Source: an uncultured Duncaniella sp. (GTDB lineage: Bacteria; Bacteroidota; Bacteroidia; Bacteroidales; Muribaculaceae). From it: a DNA stretch of 64,000 nucleotides. Location of the stretch: the NCBI RefSeq assembly GCF_910578445.1, contig NZ_CAJTQC010000015.1:6217-70216 (forward strand), read 5' to 3'. The position numbers and the translations under genes are program-made. Under the pieces are notes generated by a model. The model saw only the letters and a program-made list of their open reading frames with translations, was not told the origin of the DNA and did not search any database. This document shows, one piece after another, positions 54,258 through 63,929 of the stretch (position 1 is its first letter; the number at the start of each line of letters is the position of its first letter).

Positions 54258-55580
54258 TTATTCCTTGAATTTTGTCGAGAATCCGTCAAGTTTCGACATA
54301 TAGTAGTCGCGCAGGTCTTTCCACTTATAATATGGTCCGCTGACAGGTTTGACAGGGAGTGTGGCCTCTGCTTCGTTCAGCATGACTTTGACAAGAACTT
54401 CGTCGGGGGTGAATTTAGGATTCTTTTCAGGACGGTAGAATATCATCTGGATATTGCTACCCATGGGGAAGATTTCGTAGTTGCGCCATTGCGATGCAAG
54501 TGTCTCAAGGTCGGTGAGGTCGACTGCGCTGTTGTTGAGTTCCATCAGGATTGTGAGCGGAAGCACGATTGATTCGTGGCCGAAGCGGAGGTTGGCGCTC
54601 AGGCGGGGTGAAACCATGGCGGTGTCGGCCGATTCGATGAAGTTGCGCAGCAAGACGCGCTGGTTGTAGGGGACGCGGTTGTTTGTGAGCGAAGTGTTTC
54701 CTGCTGTGATGTACCACGAGGCATTGTGGGAGAGCCATTCGTTCTGGAGTTCTTCTTCAGTGAAGAGGTCGTAGAGGTCGGGCTGGTCGTCGTGGCTCTG
54801 TGCATTGACTGTGATGTCGAACACGTCGCCGAACACTTTCTTTTCGTCAAGGCTGTCGGCCACGAATTTCTGGTCATTGAATATCTTGGAGAGGAATGCC
54901 GAGTGGTCTGCACGTCGGTCGGCATATTCGTCGGCGAAATGGTCGGCCTTGCGGGCGAGTTTCTTTGCAATCGTATCAGTGCTGTTGTAGGCAAGGATTT
55001 TCTGTGTGGTGCGCGATGCGTCGCATGTGACGATGAGTTCAGGGCATATTTTCTGTAGTTCGGCAATTTCGTTTGCCATTGAGAGTATGCACCGTATTAT
55101 CACGGTGGATTTAGCGTCGACATGTGTTCCCGGGACAAAGATTTCAGGGAAGTTTTCGGTCATCCGTCGGGCTATTTCGCGGTGTTGGCGGTGGCCGAGA
55201 GGAGTGAGCTCGCCCACACGTCCTTTTGAAGCTGCCTGTATCTCTTTGAGTTGTTTGAGGAGGAGCTGGCCACGTGGAGTGAGCTTGCCGTATGCGGCGG
55301 CTTTTTCAAGATTTTCAACCGGGCGGTCGTAGGCAGCATCTTTGAGAAGCCATCGGCTGCCATGACGGCCATAGTGTTCCATGTGGAACGGTACATAGCC
55401 TTTGGGGGCTTTTGTCAGTTCTGGGATACCGTATGCCGGACGAGGATATGCCAGATACTGGCTTCCTGCCTGATACTTATCTGCTTTTCCTTCATAATTT
55501 TTAGAATCCGCTGTGGAGGGCGCAAATAGCTGTCCAACTAAAAGCAGACTTCCTACAATTAAACGATACAGCATCTTCAT
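54258..55580 (-). CDS. Histidine-type (acid) phosphatase, MINPP-like, exported
   Basis: A histidine phosphatase of the second branch. The ATG at 55580 gives 440 aa with a signal peptide (hydrophobic core RLIVGSLLLVGQLFA) and is preferred to the open frame from 55664. The phosphate motif is RHGSRW (72-77, nucleophile His73), and the proton-donor pair is His-Glu in FGHES. Relatives cut inositol phosphates or sugar phosphates outside the cell. Its place at the head of a SusCD operon suggests it strips phosphate from the imported ligand. Confidence 0.88.
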   Translation of the reverse strand: MKMLYRLIVGSLLLVGQLFAPSTADSKNYEGKADKYQAGSQYLAYPRPAYGIPELTKAPKGYVPFHMEHYGRHGSRWLLKDAAYDRPVENLEKAAAYGKLTPRGQLLLKQLKEIQAASKGRVGELTPLGHRQHREIARRMTENFPEIFVPGTHVDAKSTVIIRCILSMANEIAELQKICPELIVTCDASRTTQKILAYNSTDTIAKKLARKADHFADEYADRRADHSAFLSKIFNDQKFVADSLDEKKVFGDVFDITVNAQSHDDQPDLYDLFTEEELQNEWLSHNASWYITAGNTSLTNNRVPYNQRVLLRNFIESADTAMVSPRLSANLRFGHESIVLPLTILMELNNSAVDLTDLETLASQWRNYEIFPMGSNIQMIFYRPEKNPKFTPDEVLVKVMLNEAEATLPVKPVSGPYYKWKDLRDYYMSKLDGFSTKFKE

Positions 55581-55630
55581 GGATTTAAAGTAAGAAAATA
55601 ATAAGAATGATTGATGATATGCTTTGATGT

Positions 55631-55639
55631 GCAAATGTA
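55631..55639 (-). promoter_or_regulatory. -7 element of the phosphatase-susCD operon
   Basis: TACATTTGC on the minus strand lies 50 bases before the phosphatase ATG. The -33 box is weak (TTG about 22 bases upstream). This supports the shorter start, because the longer frame would begin upstream of the transcript. Confidence 0.55.
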
Positions 55640-55797
55640 TGAAAAAATTTATAAAAAGTGACAATTGTTAAGAAAAATATCATTAAAAATGTAAATTATT
55701 GTAGTTTTTATAGCATAAAGCTAAAGAATATTCGTGTATTAACTAATTTTAATTAATTCGCCACGTATATTTTTATACAAAAAAAAGCATCTGAAAG

Positions 55798-55851
55798 TGT
55801 CCCATTTCACTCAGAATGTCAGCTTGGTCACTGAAATTCTAAAAATGGACA
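55798..55851 (-). terminator. Structured segment after GH28, possible terminator
   Basis: TGTCC, CATTT and AGAAT on the left pair with ATTCT, AAATG and GGACA on the right, with bulges. On the minus strand a run of eight T follows 12 bases later. It looks like a loose terminator for the TPR-barrel-GH28 unit. Confidence 0.45.
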
Positions 55852-55938
55852 TCTTCCGGATGCCGTTATAATATGTATTAGAAACTTTTGGCGGATTACA
55901 ATAATTGAATTATTGAATTTTCACAATCCGTCGTCAGT

Positions 55939-57360
55939 TCACTGTTGCTTTTCGTCTTTTATCAATTTTACATTCGTGAGCTTTACTTCTGCTGTCGCGC
56001 TGTCAATCTCGGTCGCGGTCTTGGTGTAGACAAATGTACAATCGGTGACGGTGATGTCGTGTACGCAGTTCTGACCTTGAAGCCCAGAGGCGGCAATTGC
56101 GGTTGTCGCTCCACGGCATATCACATCTGAGATATGTATGTCGGTGAACTCGGGAACTTTTTCCATCTTTTTCGGAGTCACTACGTCGGATTCCTTAAAT
56201 CCGGCCGGGCGGTCGGCATAGTCACACTGAAATGAAATCGCTGCCGACAGGATGTCGGTCATTATGATTCCGCTGATGTATATGTCGCCGGTCTTTCCGC
56301 CACGTCCGACTCCGCTTTTGAAACGGAGGCCTATATCAGTTCCCGAGAAAGTGCAGTCGCGGACTACGATGCGGTTCATTCCGCAGACATCTTCGCTGCC
56401 GATGACAAATCCGCCGTGGGCGTGATAGACAATGTTGTCCTGAATCAATATGTCCTCGCATCCGTTGACAAGGGCGTTGTTTTTGAAATCGCCGCTTTTC
56501 ATGCAGATGCCGTCGTCGCCTGCGTCTACTATACAATTGACAACGAGGGCCTGATGGCAGTCACTGAGGTCGATAGCGTCGCCGTTCTGAGCATTCCAAG
56601 GACATCTCACGGTGATTCCGTCGATGATGAGGTTACGGCTGTTGAACGGGTGGACATGGAATTTCGGCGCATTCTGGAATGTCACGCCTGACAGAAGGAT
56701 GTTTTCGCAGTTGTTGATGCGGAAGATGTCGTTGCGCTTCTTCTCCTGTTTTTCAGGTGTTTCGGCGATGTCGGCATAGCCCGATTTCAGTTCCCAAGGA
56801 TACCACAGAGAGCCGTTCTGACGTTCGACTCCACCCATGTTCTTGAACCGTCGCCATTCGACGTCGCTGACTTTCATGCGTTTTACCGGACGCCACTGAG
56901 CGCCGTTTCCGTCAATAGTGCCTTCGCCGGTTATCGAAATGTTCCGTGCGCGCTGCGCGCTGATACAGGCGCGGACTCGTCCGGCTTTCGGGTTGGGGTC
57001 GATATACAGCTCCTTGTCGGGAGAAAAGTATATGACTGCGTTGCGTTCAAGATGCAGGTCGATATTGCTTTTCAGTTCTAACGGGCCGGTAAGCCAGATG
57101 CCCTGAGGGAATACGATGTGTCCGCCGCCGTCGGCCGAGAGTCTGTCGATAGCGTTCTGGATGGCCTCAGTGCCGAGGGTGACACCGTCGTCTTTTGCTC
57201 CGAAGTCTCTGATGTCGACAGTGCGTGAAGGAATCGAGAATTCCTCGACCGGTTTAACTTCGACAGGCAGGTTTTTATAATAATCGCTGTAAATCGTGCG
57301 TGCCATTGCCGAGATGGTCAGCATCGAAAGTGTGAGGAAGAGACAGATTTGCTTTTTCAT
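55939..57360 (-). CDS. GH28 family polygalacturonase-like glycosidase
   Basis: A 473-aa exported enzyme with signal peptide (about 1-20) and a right-handed beta-helix. GH28 active-site segments are present: NGDAIDL, AGDDGICMKSG, AHGGFVIGSE and LRFKSG, which carry the catalytic Asp residues, a His and the substrate Arg-Lys pair. It would cut galacturonide links in pectin, probably in the periplasm. It follows the outer-membrane barrel gene by 26 bases and is in the same transcript. Confidence 0.93.
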   Translation of the reverse strand: MKKQICLFLTLSMLTISAMARTIYSDYYKNLPVEVKPVEEFSIPSRTVDIRDFGAKDDGVTLGTEAIQNAIDRLSADGGGHIVFPQGIWLTGPLELKSNIDLHLERNAVIYFSPDKELYIDPNPKAGRVRACISAQRARNISITGEGTIDGNGAQWRPVKRMKVSDVEWRRFKNMGGVERQNGSLWYPWELKSGYADIAETPEKQEKKRNDIFRINNCENILLSGVTFQNAPKFHVHPFNSRNLIIDGITVRCPWNAQNGDAIDLSDCHQALVVNCIVDAGDDGICMKSGDFKNNALVNGCEDILIQDNIVYHAHGGFVIGSEDVCGMNRIVVRDCTFSGTDIGLRFKSGVGRGGKTGDIYISGIIMTDILSAAISFQCDYADRPAGFKESDVVTPKKMEKVPEFTDIHISDVICRGATTAIAASGLQGQNCVHDITVTDCTFVYTKTATEIDSATAEVKLTNVKLIKDEKQQ

Positions 57361-57386
57361 TTAATATTTAATAGGTGTGTCTGATT

Positions 57387-59135
57387 TTAGAATTTCAATG
57401 CCGCTCCTATCATGCCGTTGATGCCCTGTGATGTGCGCATGCCGATGTAGCGGTAGCGTCGGTTCATGAGATTCCCTCCACGTGCGAACACTGAGAACCG
57501 TTCGGTAAATGTGTAGGTCGCCCCAAGCGAGAGGTCTGAGACGCAGCCGAGAGATGTGGCTTCGGGGAGATAAATATCGAAAAGTCCGCCCGGGTTGCTC
57601 GGTGCAAATCCGTAGATGCGACGCCCTGCACGGAATTCCCAGCCGAGAGTCACTGACAATGGCTTGAACGGGCGCACGCCAAGCTCGGCGTTGAATACGT
57701 GGCGGGCTCTGTCGCGCCATTCATAGAGTGAGTGGTCATAGTCGTTAGGTGCGGTCTCGTAGGAGGCACGGACGGAGAATATGTCGCGGTAGTCGTAGCC
57801 GATTGCCGCTCCTGCATGCCATGCGGTGAGTGTGGTGCTCTCGAAGACTCCGAATCCCGGATAGGAGGCAGAGGCGATCGGCATCAGCCAGTTGCTGGCC
57901 TTTGCATATCCTCCGAAGATTTCAAGGTAAGCCCCGAAAAATGGTCCGACACTCATGCGTGCGTCAAGTGCGTAGGGGATATGCGACGGCTTGTAGGCCA
58001 TGAATGGCGAGAGGTAGGGCGATACGTCGTAGAGCTCGCTTACAGGATTGATGTATGAACCGCCCTTGATTTTGGCCTCGAAGCCGAACACTTGTGACGG
58101 AGTCCATGCAAATGCCACTTCGGGTGCGACATGGAAGGTCTTGTCATTGTTGGTCGAGATGTTGAGTTTTGCACCGATTGTGGCGGAGATTGTCGGCGAC
58201 TGGAGAGAATAGTAGGGCGTTATGGCGAAAATGCCGGTTGTCCCTTTGTCTGAGAGGGCAAGGTTTTCAATCGACCGGTAGGGATAAGTGGGTCTGTCGT
58301 GCAGCCCTGTGTTGAGGAAGTCGGCATCGATGTCGAGATTCAGGGCTGAGTTTTCGCTAAACGGGAGTGATGCGCCCAACGTCGCGCCAAACAGGTTCTG
58401 ACGGACGGTCTTGCCTGTGACATTTGAGTCGAAATCCTGAAGGAGCGCCCCGGCGTCGCTCAGATGGTAGAAACCGAAATGGCGGTAGCGGATGGCAGCC
58501 CCAAAGTCAAGGCCTGAGTTCTTTGATGAAAATGCCATGTCGGCATTTACGCGGCTTGTGTTCTGCCCGAAATGGTCTGCGCCGAGATATGGGATGGTGT
58601 GATGACCGAATTCATAGTTGATTCCGGCTGTGAGTGCCGAATTCTGTCTGATTTTCTGATGCAGGTCAAGACCGATGGCCGCCGTGTGGTCGTTCCATGT
58701 CGTGTTGCCGTTGCCGTCGAGGTTGGCAGACGAATAGATGTCGCCGCAGTATTGGCTCCAGATATTGAGGTGTGACCTTTCGGTATCGATGATGCGGTAG
58801 CCCGCTGAAAAGTCAGAGATGAATTTCGGCACGCCGAGTCCGAGGCTTACATAGCCTCTGTAGGGCGATGTGCTCAACTTGTCGCCGAAGGCCAGAGGCG
58901 CGAGGGTAGGAGAGGTGTCGGACAGGCGAGAGGTCACGACGCGGTCGCTGAACGGAAGCTGCGAGTTAGAAATAGACGGCAGGTGTAGGGTAGGCAGAAT
59001 ATTGATGCGGGAGGCATCGCGTTTTATCGGGTCGATTTTCTGGTCGACGTTGATTTCTTTATGCAGCCCCTGAGCAGATGCGCCGGCTGAGATGATGGTC
59101 AGTCCGAGGGCGAGACATGCAAATTTTTTATTCAT
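57387..59135 (-). CDS. Outer-membrane beta-barrel protein without a plug domain
   Basis: A 582-aa protein with signal peptide (about 1-21) and a conserved N-terminal stretch (INVDQKIDP). Many amphipathic strands run to a C-terminal Phe, with the TonB-receptor-like end FSVFARGGNLMNRRYRYI. No plug domain or TonB box is seen, so uptake through TonB is not supported despite the resemblance. It is co-transcribed with the TPR protein upstream; the two may form an outer-membrane complex of unknown role. Confidence 0.78.
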   Translation of the reverse strand: MNKKFACLALGLTIISAGASAQGLHKEINVDQKIDPIKRDASRINILPTLHLPSISNSQLPFSDRVVTSRLSDTSPTLAPLAFGDKLSTSPYRGYVSLGLGVPKFISDFSAGYRIIDTERSHLNIWSQYCGDIYSSANLDGNGNTTWNDHTAAIGLDLHQKIRQNSALTAGINYEFGHHTIPYLGADHFGQNTSRVNADMAFSSKNSGLDFGAAIRYRHFGFYHLSDAGALLQDFDSNVTGKTVRQNLFGATLGASLPFSENSALNLDIDADFLNTGLHDRPTYPYRSIENLALSDKGTTGIFAITPYYSLQSPTISATIGAKLNISTNNDKTFHVAPEVAFAWTPSQVFGFEAKIKGGSYINPVSELYDVSPYLSPFMAYKPSHIPYALDARMSVGPFFGAYLEIFGGYAKASNWLMPIASASYPGFGVFESTTLTAWHAGAAIGYDYRDIFSVRASYETAPNDYDHSLYEWRDRARHVFNAELGVRPFKPLSVTLGWEFRAGRRIYGFAPSNPGGLFDIYLPEATSLGCVSDLSLGATYTFTERFSVFARGGNLMNRRYRYIGMRTSQGINGMIGAALKF

Positions 59136-59182
59136 GATGGTTGATGATGCGTAGGGTAGTGGTTGAAGGAATGATTTGAGAT

Positions 59183-62173
59183 TTAGAGGCGTGAATCAAT
59201 CATCTGGAAGATGTCGGCCTCAGTGCCGGGATAGTTCGATTTGAGAGATTTGAGATATTCGTCGGCCTCGAATTTCTTGCCCTGTTTACGGAGGATGTCG
59301 CTGTAGAGAATGAATCCTCTGGCAAGCCAGTATTGGTGGGGGGTGTCCGATGAAATCAATTTGTCGGCGATTTCCTCGGCTTCCTTCAGCATTCCACGTT
59401 CAAACATGGAGTTTCCGAGATAATATGCGCTCTTTGCTCCAAATATGTCAGAAGTATTTGAGGCAAGTTCTTTCCAGTCTTTGTAGGCTGCGTCGTAGTT
59501 GCCGAGGTTGTTGTTGGCCATTGCGCGCATGAATCGTATCTCGTTTGTGTTGGTAGAGGTGTTGGCGGCCGTGGTCGCGAGAATCTTGTCGGCGGTTGCG
59601 ACTACGTCGTCGTCCTTTCCGAGATCGGCTGCCGTACGCAGAAGTCCCAGACGTGCTTCGCGGAGCATATTTGCTCCGGATGCGCGTTTTTCGAGTTCCT
59701 CATATGTCGAATAGGCGATGTCGGTCTTTCCGAGCGAGCTTTCGGCTGCGGCTTTTATGAGCATGGCATCTTCGGCCACACTTGCATCGGGATGTTTCTG
59801 CAGCACCTGAACGGCATAGCCCTGCGCTTCTGCCGGATTTCCTGAATTCCATGCAGCGTCTGCGAGATAGTAAAGGGCATGTGCGCGGTCTGCTCCGGCG
59901 GGGTAGTCGTTGATGTATGAGTTGAGCTTGGATGTCGAGCCTGAATTCACGTAATCGTTTTCAGCAGCCTGAAACGCGAGTTTTTCAAGCTCGGATGTCT
60001 CATAGCGTGGAGCGTTGGGGACGGAATTGATGAATGCGACAAACGAGGATATGTTGCCGTCGGCTGCATAAATCTGCTTGAGGTCGTCGGCTGCAATGCG
60101 TGCTTCCTCACTCGTCGGGAAGGATGATATGACTTTTTTGTAAGTGTCGATTCCTTTGTCGCGTTCGCCACGGTTGATATAGGTTATGGCAAGCTGGAGA
60201 TAGCCGTTTCGTCCCGGGGCGGTGTTGGAGTATTGGTCTACGAGCTGCCGGTAGGTTGCGATTGCCTTGTCGGTAGAACCTATGGCCGACTGGCTCTCGG
60301 CTTTTTCAAGAAGTGCGGATGGAATGAGGCCCGATGAAGGGAAGCGGGTAATCAGCTTGTCGATGTCGCTGATTTTGCCTGAGTAGTCTTTGCGCAGACC
60401 TTTCATGATGGCCAGCTGATAGAGAGCGTAGTCGCCGGCCGAAGGGTTCAGGTCGTAGGACTTCGCATAGTTTTCGGCTGCAGTGTTGAAGTCTGAGAGA
60501 TAATAGTTGCAGTCGGCCATGCGGTTGTAGCTGTCTGAAAGAAGATTTGACGGCAGTCCGGTGTTGTCGGCTTTAAGAAGTGAGATAGCGTCGCGGAAGT
60601 TTGTGAGCGCGTCGGAATAACGCTCCTGATTGAAGCGCGTGTAACCGAGGTCGTAGTATGCGAGCGCGCGGTTGCCGAAATCCGATTTAGGTGTCGAGGC
60701 GATGAAGTCCTTATAGCAGATTGCGGCTTCGTCGTAGCTGCCTCTGGTGAAGTAGCAGTCACCGAGCCACAGGTCGCATTGACGTGACAGCGATGAATCG
60801 CCCGATTTGATGTTTTTGGCTTGTGTCAGATGGGTGATTGCCTGCGAAATTTTGCCGGCGGTGTATTCGCGAGAGCCGAGGACGAGGAGGACACGCTGTT
60901 TTGTCTTCTGGAGTTCGGCGGATGGATTGGGCATCTTGTCGAGGGCTTCGAGTGCGTTTTCATAATCGTTGTCGCTCATGTAGCCGTTGACTATGTAGCG
61001 CTGTATGTCGGCGCTATAGCGTGAATCGGGATATTCCTTCAGGAAGTTTTCGAGAAGCGAAACCGAATTGCCGAACGGTGTGCGTCCGCCATCCATACGG
61101 GCCACCGCATAGTTATAGAATGCTGTTTCCCGGACATCGCGGTTGAAATCCATCCGATAGGCATTTTCAAATGCCATCAGTGCGGAGTTGTTGTCGCCGC
61201 GTTTGAGATAGGCCTGTCCGAGGAACAGATATGCGCTCTGGCCCATCGCTGATGTCGAATTGGCTGATTGCTGGAGAAGCTTGACGGCAGCGTCGTAGTC
61301 GCCGCGGCGGAATTCATCCATGCCGAGAATGTAGAACGCTGAAGGTTCGGGCGCGGTGGCCTCGGCGCAATATTTCCATAGATAAGGGAGCGATTCAGCT
61401 TCGTTGCCGAGATTATAGAGCGATTCGCCGGCGATGCGGTTGCATTCAGGTGTGAATTGAGGGACAGTTCCGTCGGCTATCAGTTTTTTCGACAGTTCGA
61501 GAGCGCGTGTGTAGTCCTGCTGGATGAATGCAATCTGGGCTTCATAATATGGAGCGGCGTTTCCCGGCTCATTGGCGGTGTCGACCGAGCGGAAATATTG
61601 CAGGGCTAAAGGATAGTCTTTTTCGGCATAAGCGAGGTAGCCGAGATAGAAGCGTGCTGCGTTTCCGTATTTAGGATTGCTTTGGAGGCTGCGGAACATG
61701 CTTGCTGCTGTCGAATTCTCGCTCAGAAGCATATAAGAGTATGCCGAGCGGTAAGTCATATCGTCGCATCGGTCCGGGTTAAGCGCTATCGGATTGACCA
61801 TCGAGTATTCCTGTATGGCCTGTCCGTAGTCGCCTCGCGTGAAGTGATAGTCACCTATCGACATCATGACATCGGCCCGACGCGGTGACACCGGATATTG
61901 CTCAAGAAATTGTCGGAACAGGTCGATTGCTCTGTCTTCACCCATGCCTTGCGATGCACGGCCGAGATAATATAATGCCTCCTCTGACTGTGAGGATGAG
62001 GGGTTAAGCTGTGAGATATGTGTCAGTTGGTCGATGCAACCGCTGAAGTTGCGGTCATCAAACATATGGATTCCTCTTTCGAGATATCCCCGTGCGTCAG
62101 GCTTGTTGTATTGGGCGTGAGAAGCTCCGGCTGCCATGCAGCACAATGCAGTGAATATGAATTGTCGTTTCAT
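59183..62173 (-). CDS. Large periplasmic TPR protein
   Basis: The ATG at 62173 gives 996 aa with a signal peptide ending ASHA-Q; an upstream TTG (62287) adds a stretch unlike any signal. The mature protein is almost all tetratricopeptide repeats (pattern A-Y-L-G..Y..A), more than 20 units. Such proteins act as protein-binding scaffolds. It leads the operon with the plugless barrel and GH28. A promoter -7 element (TAATTTTGC) lies at 62211-62219. Confidence 0.87.
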   Translation of the reverse strand: MKRQFIFTALCCMAAGASHAQYNKPDARGYLERGIHMFDDRNFSGCIDQLTHISQLNPSSSQSEEALYYLGRASQGMGEDRAIDLFRQFLEQYPVSPRRADVMMSIGDYHFTRGDYGQAIQEYSMVNPIALNPDRCDDMTYRSAYSYMLLSENSTAASMFRSLQSNPKYGNAARFYLGYLAYAEKDYPLALQYFRSVDTANEPGNAAPYYEAQIAFIQQDYTRALELSKKLIADGTVPQFTPECNRIAGESLYNLGNEAESLPYLWKYCAEATAPEPSAFYILGMDEFRRGDYDAAVKLLQQSANSTSAMGQSAYLFLGQAYLKRGDNNSALMAFENAYRMDFNRDVRETAFYNYAVARMDGGRTPFGNSVSLLENFLKEYPDSRYSADIQRYIVNGYMSDNDYENALEALDKMPNPSAELQKTKQRVLLVLGSREYTAGKISQAITHLTQAKNIKSGDSSLSRQCDLWLGDCYFTRGSYDEAAICYKDFIASTPKSDFGNRALAYYDLGYTRFNQERYSDALTNFRDAISLLKADNTGLPSNLLSDSYNRMADCNYYLSDFNTAAENYAKSYDLNPSAGDYALYQLAIMKGLRKDYSGKISDIDKLITRFPSSGLIPSALLEKAESQSAIGSTDKAIATYRQLVDQYSNTAPGRNGYLQLAITYINRGERDKGIDTYKKVISSFPTSEEARIAADDLKQIYAADGNISSFVAFINSVPNAPRYETSELEKLAFQAAENDYVNSGSTSKLNSYINDYPAGADRAHALYYLADAAWNSGNPAEAQGYAVQVLQKHPDASVAEDAMLIKAAAESSLGKTDIAYSTYEELEKRASGANMLREARLGLLRTAADLGKDDDVVATADKILATTAANTSTNTNEIRFMRAMANNNLGNYDAAYKDWKELASNTSDIFGAKSAYYLGNSMFERGMLKEAEEIADKLISSDTPHQYWLARGFILYSDILRKQGKKFEADEYLKSLKSNYPGTEADIFQMIDSRL

Positions 62174-62210
62174 AAAAAATGTTGAAATCTCCCTGTGGTG
62201 ATACTTGTCC

Positions 62211-62219
62211 GCAAAATTA
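62211..62219 (-). promoter_or_regulatory. -7 element of the TPR-barrel-GH28 operon
   Basis: TAATTTTGC on the minus strand lies 37 bases before the preferred TPR start. The longer TTG start would lie upstream of the transcript, which supports the ATG. The -33 box is weak. Confidence 0.5.
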
Positions 62220-62377
62220 CGACCTTTTAATTGAAAAATGTCTTTCAGGGGTGCTGAAAACTCTGTTTTAAGAATATTTAATAGCAAGATGTCGGGCAGA
62301 TGTGCGATAAAAAAACTAAATTTGTACTAATTTGCCAATGCTTAAATCCCAATTATAACTTAAATAATAAAAATGCC

Positions 62378-63679
62378 ATGATGCAAATTAGAATTACCAC
62401 CTTAATTATATTGTGGGCTTTTATAGGACTTGTTTCGCGGGCCGAAAACTATCCTTCGCGCAGCGATTTTCTGTGGGTTACAAATCCGGATCATCCTGAC
62501 TGGGTGTATGAAGTGGGTGACAGCGCCGTGATATCTGTAGAGCTTTACAGATATGGAATCCCGGTCAATGATATGGAAGTGAAATATAAATTAGGTGATG
62601 ACATGTTGCCTGACGATACTGAAGGTGTGCTCAGACTGGTGAATGGAAAGGCTGAAATCAATATCGGAACAATGTCAAAACCCGGATTCAGGGATCTCCG
62701 TCTTGTCGCGTCGGTTGATGGGCATAAGTCGCTTCATCATGTGAAGGTAGGTTTTTCGCCTGAAAAGCTTGTCCCGTTTGTCAAAGAACCTTCGGATTTT
62801 GTGGAATTCTGGAAAAAAGCAGTTGATGAGGATAAGAAATTTCCACTTATGTATAGCGTAGAGCCTGTTGAAAAATATACAACGGACAAAATGACATGTC
62901 AGCTCGTAAGGTTACAGATCACACCTAAAGGTAAGTCGATGTATGGTTATTTGTTTATCCCTAAAGGCGACGGTCGCTATCCGGCTGTCCTGACCCCTCC
63001 GGGAGCAGGCGTGAAGACCATAAAAGACCCGATGATCCACCGTTATTACGGCGAGGGTGGCATGATACGGCTTGAAACAGAGATTCACGGTCTGCATCCT
63101 GAATTGTCAGAGGCGGAATTTGCGGCTGAGCGCAAGGTCAGAGGCGACTATCTTAAATTCGGACTTGAAAATCCGGATGAATATTATATGAAAGACGTGT
63201 ATCTCGGTTGCCGGAGGTTTCTTGACCTTCTGACTTCGCTTCCTGAATGGGACGGAAAGAACCTTTTCACGCAAGGTGGCTCGCAGGGCGGGGCTCTCGC
63301 AATCACGACTGCCATGCTTGATGACAGAGTCAACGGATGTGTGGCGAATCATCCTGCCTTGAGTGACATGACCGGCTATCTTGGCGACAAGACCGGTGGA
63401 TATCCCCATCATTTCCGAAAAAATCCCGAAGAGGCTACTCCTGACAAGATACGTACGCTTGAATATTATGATGTGGTTAATTTTGCCCGCCATCTCAAGT
63501 GTCCTGTGAGAATGACGTGGGGCTACAATGATAATACTTGTCCTCCCACTACGAGCTATGAAGTGTATAATGTCATATCTTCTCCCAAAGAAGCGTTGCT
63601 TACACCGATTAACGAGCATTGGACCACAGTCCCCACGGAGCGTGGCCACTATGAATGGATAAAGGCTCACTGCAAATAA
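62378..63679 (+). CDS. Acetylxylan-esterase-like alpha/beta hydrolase (AXE1/CE7 type)
   Basis: A 433-aa exported hydrolase. Of two adjacent ATGs (62378, 62381) either gives a signal peptide (TTLIILWAFIGLVSRA); the frame opens at 62300 but that part has no signal features. An N-terminal beta domain (about 20-140) is followed by the AXE1 hydrolase. The nucleophile Ser is in GGSQGG, Asp in GYNDNTCPP and His in RGHYEW. It would remove acetyl groups from xylan or sugar esters. It is a single-gene unit. Confidence 0.9.
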   Translation: MMQIRITTLIILWAFIGLVSRAENYPSRSDFLWVTNPDHPDWVYEVGDSAVISVELYRYGIPVNDMEVKYKLGDDMLPDDTEGVLRLVNGKAEINIGTMSKPGFRDLRLVASVDGHKSLHHVKVGFSPEKLVPFVKEPSDFVEFWKKAVDEDKKFPLMYSVEPVEKYTTDKMTCQLVRLQITPKGKSMYGYLFIPKGDGRYPAVLTPPGAGVKTIKDPMIHRYYGEGGMIRLETEIHGLHPELSEAEFAAERKVRGDYLKFGLENPDEYYMKDVYLGCRRFLDLLTSLPEWDGKNLFTQGGSQGGALAITTAMLDDRVNGCVANHPALSDMTGYLGDKTGGYPHHFRKNPEEATPDKIRTLEYYDVVNFARHLKCPVRMTWGYNDNTCPPTTSYEVYNVISSPKEALLTPINEHWTTVPTERGHYEWIKAHCK

Positions 63680-63688
63680 TATCTTTTA

Positions 63689-63728
63689 TTACCCCGCCTG
63701 CGATGACTGGTCGTTGAAGGCGGGGTAA
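63689..63728 (+). terminator. Terminator after the esterase
   Basis: An 11-bp perfect stem (63689-63699 with 63718-63728) encloses an 18-base loop and is followed by ATTTTG. It lies ten bases past the stop. Confidence 0.75.
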
Positions 63729-63843
63729 ATTTTGAAAATATTGGTGTCGAACTTAATAGGTCTGAAAATAAGAGCGTTATCTGTAGTTTGAGGGCTTTGT
63801 TGAAATAAAAATGAAAAATTTATTGCAAAAAAGTGCGAAAATA

Positions 63844-63876
63844 TTTGGTGGTTTAAAATATTCTCCCTAATTTTGC
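63844..63876 (+). promoter_or_regulatory. Promoter of the tRNA-Thr gene
   Basis: TTTG (63844-63847), a 20-base spacer and TAATTTTGC (63868-63876) match the Bacteroidetes consensus exactly. The tRNA begins about 47 bases after the expected transcript start. Confidence 0.82.
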
Positions 63877-63929
63877 ATCGCTTTTGAGAGCTAAACGCTC
63901 TACAAAACGCAAGAGTACAATAACTTGTT

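Larger units (their letters stand above)
55581..55938. other. 358-base AT-rich intergenic region between GH28 and phosphatase
   Basis: It holds the phosphatase promoter (55631) and a structured segment past the GH28 stop (55798-55851). The rest is AT-rich and has no gene I can support. Confidence 0.7.

Noticed and set aside
57387..59135. Calling the barrel a TonB-dependent receptor
   Set aside because: The C-terminal strands look similar, but no plug domain or TonB box can be seen in the first 150 residues.
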